DNA of 64,000 bases from JAUWTJ01 sp965603015 (lineage in GTDB: Bacteria; Pseudomonadota; Alphaproteobacteria; M2410), in the NCBI GenBank assembly GCA_965603015.1, contig CBFDBJ010000002.1, forward strand, positions 76,229 through 140,228, read 5' to 3'. Positions 60,242-64,000 of this stretch are shown here, in pieces; position 1 is the stretch's first letter; every line of letters starts with the position of its first letter. The position numbers were made by a program, and so were the translations under genes. The notes under the pieces were generated by a model. It was given only the letters and a program-made list of their open reading frames with translations. It made no database searches and had not been told where the DNA came from.

Positions 60242-62014
60242 ATGTCTGAAACACAAACCGGCGGCTTTAATCCGACAACTGAGGATTTTGCTGCTCTTTT
60301 CGACGCGTCCTGGGCTGAAAATACAGCCAAGGAAGGAAGCGTTATAGAAGGTACGATTATCGCCATTGAGGCCGACCAGGCCATCATCGATGTCGGCCTG
60401 AAAATGGAGGGCCGCGTCCCTCTCAGAGAATTTGCCACACCGGGCCAGGGTCATGGCCTTGAAGTTGGCTCCAAGGTTGAAGTCTACCTCGAGCGCATTG
60501 AAAACATGCAGGGCGAAGCACAGCTTTCTCGTGAGAAAGCGCGCCGCGAGGAAAGCTGGATCAATCTTGCCAAAGCCTATGACGCAACCGAGCGCGTTCA
60601 GGGTGTCATCTTTGGCCGCGTCAAGGGCGGCTTCACTGTTGACCTCGACGGTGCCGTGGCCTTCCTGCCTGGCTCCCAGGTTGATATTCGCCCAATCCGC
60701 GATGTCACACCATTGCTCAACATTCCACAGCCATTCCTCATTCTCAAGATGGACAAGCGCCGCGGCAACATCGTTGTCTCGCGCCGCGCCATTCTTGAAG
60801 AAACCAGAGCCGAACAGCGTACCGAGCTGGTTGCCAACCTTGCTGAAGGCCAGGTCGTCGAGGGTGTGGTCAAGAACATCACCGATTACGGCGCATTCGT
60901 CGATCTTGGCGGCGTTGATGGTCTGCTTCACGTTACCGATATTGCCTGGCGCCGGGTCAACAACCCGTCCGACGTCCTCACCATTGGCGAGACCGTCAAG
61001 GTACAGATCGTTCGCATCAATCAGGAAACCCAGCGCATATCTTTGGGGATGAAGCAGCTGCAGTCCGATCCATGGGAAGGCGTCGATGCCAAATATCCGA
61101 TCGGCACCAAGTTCACCGGTACGGTAACCAACATTACTGACTACGGTGCATTTGTTGAACTCGAACCAGGTGTTGAAGGTCTGGTCCACGTCTCTGAAAT
61201 GAGCTGGGTCAAGAAGAACGTTCACCCCGGCAAGATCGTGGCCACCTCGCAGCAGGTTGAAGTCATGGTCCTGGAAGTTGACCCTGCAAAACGCCGTATC
61301 TCTCTCGGCCTCAAGCAGTGCAACGACAATCCATGGTCAACCTTTGAAGATCGCTTCCCGCAAGGCACCCAGATTGAAGGTGAGATCAAGAACATCACCG
61401 AGTTTGGTCTCTTCGTCGGTCTTGATGGTGACCTCGACGGCATGGTTCACCTGTCAGATCTCGACTGGAACCGCTCCGGCGACGAAGCTCTGGCCGAGTA
61501 CAAGAAGGGCGATATGGTCAAGGCGGTTGTCCTCGATATCGACACTGACAAGGAACGCATCTCCCTCGGCATCAAGCAGCTTGACGGCGACCCGATGGAA
61601 TCGGCCGGCGATATCCGCCGCGGATCTATTGTCACTTGCGCCGTCACCGCGGTTCAGGATGGCGGGATTGAGGTAGAAATCGCAGATGGGGTTAAGGCCT
61701 TTATCCGCCGTTCCGACCTGTCCCGTGATCGTGCTGACCAACGCCCCGAACGCTTCGCCGTTGGCGAAAAGGTCGATGCGAAGGTCACAACCTTTGACCG
61801 CTCCAGCCGCCGCGTCTCCCTGTCGATCAAGGCTCGCGAAGTCGATGAAGAGAAGGAAGCCGTCAAGCAGTATGGCTCCTCCGCTTCAGGGGCGACCCTT
61901 GGCGACATTCTCGGCTCCGCCCTGAAGTCCTCTGCCAAAGACGATAGCGCAGAAGCAAGCAGCGAGACCGATGACAAGGCAGATGAAGACAAGGCTGATA
62001 CCGCGGAAGAGTAA
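60242..62014 (+). CDS. rpsA: 30S ribosomal protein S1
   Basis: 590 residues with six S1 RNA-binding domains. Repeating S1 wording is seen, for example GTIIAIEADQAIIDVGLKMEGRVPLREF, GVVKNITDYGAFVDLGGVDGLLHVTDIAWRRV, GTVTNITDYGAFVELEPGVEGLVHVSEMSW and GEIKNITEFGLFVGLDGDLDGMVHLSDLDW. An acidic C-terminal tail (DDSAEASSETDDKADEDKADTAEE) is typical of alphaproteobacterial S1. It unfolds mRNA at the ribosome. It is followed by a strong terminator. The ribosome binding site is weak, as is usual for this autoregulated gene. Confidence 0.98.
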   Translation: MSETQTGGFNPTTEDFAALFDASWAENTAKEGSVIEGTIIAIEADQAIIDVGLKMEGRVPLREFATPGQGHGLEVGSKVEVYLERIENMQGEAQLSREKARREESWINLAKAYDATERVQGVIFGRVKGGFTVDLDGAVAFLPGSQVDIRPIRDVTPLLNIPQPFLILKMDKRRGNIVVSRRAILEETRAEQRTELVANLAEGQVVEGVVKNITDYGAFVDLGGVDGLLHVTDIAWRRVNNPSDVLTIGETVKVQIVRINQETQRISLGMKQLQSDPWEGVDAKYPIGTKFTGTVTNITDYGAFVELEPGVEGLVHVSEMSWVKKNVHPGKIVATSQQVEVMVLEVDPAKRRISLGLKQCNDNPWSTFEDRFPQGTQIEGEIKNITEFGLFVGLDGDLDGMVHLSDLDWNRSGDEALAEYKKGDMVKAVVLDIDTDKERISLGIKQLDGDPMESAGDIRRGSIVTCAVTAVQDGGIEVEIADGVKAFIRRSDLSRDRADQRPERFAVGEKVDAKVTTFDRSSRRVSLSIKAREVDEEKEAVKQYGSSASGATLGDILGSALKSSAKDDSAEASSETDDKADEDKADTAEE

Positions 62015-62048
62015 ACCCTCAACCTCGAGAGATCAGCAGACAATCACG

Positions 62049-62080
62049 AAAGGCCGGTGCTTCAAGCACCGGCCTTTTTT
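62049..62080 (+). terminator. Rho-independent terminator after rpsA
   Basis: AGGCCGGTGC and GCACCGGCCT pair perfectly (10 bp) around TTCAA and are followed by a run of six T. It is 35 bases past the rpsA stop. Confidence 0.95.
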
Positions 62081-62171
62081 GCATTCTGACCATGGCCCTT
62101 GCTCAGGGATCAAATTCGGCCCTATAGTTCGCTGAAGGCAAAAAGCGCGGCACCCTGCAACCTGATCGGAA

Positions 62172-63047
62172 ATGTCCATGACCTATACCCATCCAGAGCA
62201 TCTGATTTCAACCGCCGACCTTGCTGACGCGCTCCAAGCCAACCCGGATGGACTGCGGATTTTTGACGCCACCGTCAATCTGGTTCCCGCCGCAAAAGGA
62301 TACAAGGCGGTTTCCGGCCTGGAAGACTATCAAAAGGCGCATATTCCTGGCAGCGCCTTCCTCGATCTCATCCACGATCTGTCCAACACCGCGAGCAGCT
62401 TCGGGTTTACTCTTCCTGCGGACAATAAACTTCAGACAGCATACCGGGCAGCCGGGATCAACAACGACAGCCAGATCGTACTCTACAGCACCGGCCACAT
62501 GATGTGGGCGACCCGGGCCTGGTGGATGCTCTATTCATCCGGTCACACCAATGTCGCCGTCCTGGATGGCGGTTTTGCCAAATGGAACGAAGAAGGTCGG
62601 CCCGTCTCCGATGCGCCAGCCTCCTTTGCTGAAGGCAATTTTGAGGTTAAACCCGATCCCGCGCGCTGGGCCGATCAGACACGGGTCATTGCAGCCATCA
62701 ATGATGCAGGCACCTGCACCATCAACGCTCTTGCGCCGGACGTCTATACCGGTGAGGCTGCTCACAGCTATGGCCGCAAGGGTCACATCGAAAACTCGAA
62801 GAATGTTTTCTACGGTGACGTTCTCGACAAGGGCTGCTTCAGGTCAGCCGAAGACCTGAAGGCACTGTTCACAGCAAAGGGCGTTCTCGACAATCCTCGC
62901 ATCATCGCCTATTGCGGCGGCGGCATATCTGCGACCATCGACGCCCTCGCCCTGACCCTCATCGGTCACCCTGACGTCGCGGTCTATGACGGCTCCATGA
63001 GCGAATGGGCATCAGATGAAAGTCTGCCGCTTGTTACCGGCGCCTGA
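62172..63047 (+). CDS. sseA: Sulfurtransferase (tandem rhodanese, 3-mercaptopyruvate type)
   Basis: 291 residues with two rhodanese domains. The N-terminal half (LIFDATVNLVP..., HIPGSAFLDLIHDLSN..., VLYSTGHMMWATRAWWMLYSSGHTNVAVLDGGFAKW) lacks the catalytic cysteine, as expected. The C-terminal half has the active loop CGGGIS in IAYCGGGISATIDALALTLIG. Classic mercaptopyruvate enzymes carry CGSGVT and thiosulfate enzymes CRKGVT, so this is a variant loop and the donor is uncertain; the symbol is therefore tentative. It may start at the second ATG (62178). It stands between rpsA and ihfB with its own upstream region. Confidence 0.85.
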   Translation: MSMTYTHPEHLISTADLADALQANPDGLRIFDATVNLVPAAKGYKAVSGLEDYQKAHIPGSAFLDLIHDLSNTASSFGFTLPADNKLQTAYRAAGINNDSQIVLYSTGHMMWATRAWWMLYSSGHTNVAVLDGGFAKWNEEGRPVSDAPASFAEGNFEVKPDPARWADQTRVIAAINDAGTCTINALAPDVYTGEAAHSYGRKGHIENSKNVFYGDVLDKGCFRSAEDLKALFTAKGVLDNPRIIAYCGGGISATIDALALTLIGHPDVAVYDGSMSEWASDESLPLVTGA

Positions 63048-63242
63048 GCGCCCGAACTGCTTCAAAAATACCACCTGGGACAAAATAACCCAACACAATG
63101 AAAGACTTAAGGTCTGAAAGGCTTGACGTCGCAGACTTGCTTTGGCACGTTAATCGCCGAACAATAAGGGGTTGGGGCGACAGGAAAAGGTTGCAGACCG
63201 CAATCCCGGTGTATTTCAAGGCAAGATTCAGGGGCTTAGGCG

Positions 63243-63578
63243 ATGATTAAATCTGAACTCGTAACCATATTGACCGACGCCAATCCGCATCTGTACCAGC
63301 GCGATGTAGAGTGCATCGTCAATACAGTTTTCAATGAAATTGCAACCGCCCTGACCAAGGGAGAGCGGGTTGAACTGCGCGGGTTTGGCGCCTTTTCTGT
63401 CAAAAAACGCCCGGCACGGATCGGCCGCAATCCCAGAACCGGAGAGCCTGTGTCCGTATCGGAAAAACACGTCCCCTTCTTCAAGACCGGCAAGGAGCTG
63501 CGCGATCGGCTCAACGACAAAAAGCGCGAGGAAGAAAACGGCGCCGCCCCTGACGCTTCCGCTTCGCCAACCTTTTAG
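63243..63578 (+). CDS. ihfB: Integration host factor, beta subunit
   Basis: 111 residues of the HU/IHF family. The DNA-bending arm is complete: KGERVELRGFGAFSVKKRPARIGRNPRTGEPVSV, with the Pro that intercalates DNA in RNPRTGEP, followed by PFFKTGKELRDRLN. The N-terminus MIKSELVTILTDANPHLYQRDVECIVNTVF is that of the beta subunit. An extra C-terminal tail of about 15 residues (NGAAPDASASPTF) is longer than in E. coli (94). IHF bends DNA in recombination, replication and transcription. A standard location in this class, upstream of a LapA gene. Confidence 0.95.
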   Translation: MIKSELVTILTDANPHLYQRDVECIVNTVFNEIATALTKGERVELRGFGAFSVKKRPARIGRNPRTGEPVSVSEKHVPFFKTGKELRDRLNDKKREEENGAAPDASASPTF

Positions 63579-63656
63579 GCTCGCCGCCCGCCAGAACCAA
63601 ATTCGGAGTTTAATTCAGAATTTGATCCCGTATTTAATCCAGGATTGATTTAGAGG

Positions 63657-63998
63657 ATGAAACTTTCAACCCTCCTGATTGCTGCGCCCGCCCTGGCCCT
63701 TGCGCTCATCGTGGCCATTGCAAATCGCGGCTCCGTCACCCTCAGCATTGATCCGTTTTCCGCGACAAGCCCGGTCATCGCCTTTGAGCTGCCGCTTTAT
63801 CTTCTCATCTTTGCGGCGCTCCTGATCGGCGTTCTCATCGGCGGCTCGTCAGCCTGGGTCGGCCAGATGGGCTGGCGCAAGAAAGCCCGCAAGAATGCCC
63901 GCGAGGTCAAACATCTCACAAAAGACCTCGAACGCCGCGAGACCGCTAGCTGTGACCTCTCAAGACGTTGTTCATTCGATCCTGATCTGAGAAGCTGA
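63657..63998 (+). CDS. LapA-domain inner-membrane protein
   Basis: 113 residues from an ATG preceded by AGAGGA. Two membrane helices (LLIAAPALALALIVAIANRG and FELPLYLLIFAALLIGVLIGG) bracket a short periplasmic loop, followed by a basic cytosolic segment (WRKKARKNAREVKHLTKDLERRE). This is the LapA (lipopolysaccharide assembly protein A) domain, also called DUF1049. It follows ihfB, the usual order in Alphaproteobacteria. The last residues (ASCDLSRRCSFDPDLRS) are a little unusual; the stop lies within the last five bases of the window. Confidence 0.82.
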   Translation: MKLSTLLIAAPALALALIVAIANRGSVTLSIDPFSATSPVIAFELPLYLLIFAALLIGVLIGGSSAWVGQMGWRKKARKNAREVKHLTKDLERRETASCDLSRRCSFDPDLRS

Positions 63999-64000
63999 TG

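Overview
The window looks like part of an alphaproteobacterial chromosome. The best evidence is the right end (57-64 kb), which has the conserved run aroA-cmk-rpsA followed by ihfB and a LapA-type gene, next to a TIGR02300 zinc-ribbon gene that is typical of Alphaproteobacteria. Three large TonB-dependent receptors, a PEP-CTERM protein, lipoprotein amidohydrolases and serine recombinase/DUF2924 genes suggest a free-living, probably aquatic, heterotroph (Hyphomonadaceae/Maricaulales-like is my guess; no rRNA is present to confirm it). All calls were made by reading the sequence; no database search was possible.

Region 1 (1-16 kb): the tail of a TPR protein, a DUF5602-like lipoprotein, tRNA-Ala(CGC), a GNAT enzyme, a glycerol dehydrogenase, and a catabolic unit in which a TonB receptor diverges from an RpiR regulator-aminotransferase-alpha/beta hydrolase-GMC oxidoreductase operon. 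Three palindromic boxes lie between the divergent genes. A CaiB-type CoA transferase and a tyrosine phenol-lyase-like enzyme follow, divergent from an Lrp/AsnC regulator, and then a PEP-CTERM protein. Two 55-bp direct repeats carrying a tRNA 3'-end-like sequence bracket most of this region.

Region 2 (16-42 kb): accessory DNA with a TumE/TumA-type toxin-antitoxin pair, decayed insertion sequences of at least three kinds, and a catabolic island. The island holds two LysR regulators, two class III aminotransferases, NhaC and YfcC transporters, two M20 hydrolases, two periplasmic lipoprotein amidohydrolases, a TonB receptor, a secreted serine hydrolase and a two-subunit 3-oxoacid CoA-transferase. 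My inference is uptake and deacylation of an N-acylated or peptide-like amine, transamination to an oxo acid (possibly a 3-oxo acid from a beta-amino acid), and CoA activation.

Region 3 (42-54 kb): a second regulated catabolic unit on the minus strand: TonB receptor, TPR-sulfotransferase, MFS transporter, nitrilase-family amidase, semialdehyde dehydrogenase and GABA-type aminotransferase. A TetR regulator and a peptide-binding protein lie at its head. Related 18-bp AT-rich palindromes precede the receptor, the amidase and the regulator/binding-protein pair, so one TetR regulon is likely. Amidase plus GabD/GabT-like enzymes fits conversion of an omega-amino amide to a dicarboxylate.

Region 4 (53.7-57.2 kb): an insertion-sequence scar, a conserved hypothetical-DUF2924-large serine recombinase module, and tRNA-Ala(GGC). 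Region 5 (57.2-64 kb) is conserved housekeeping DNA.
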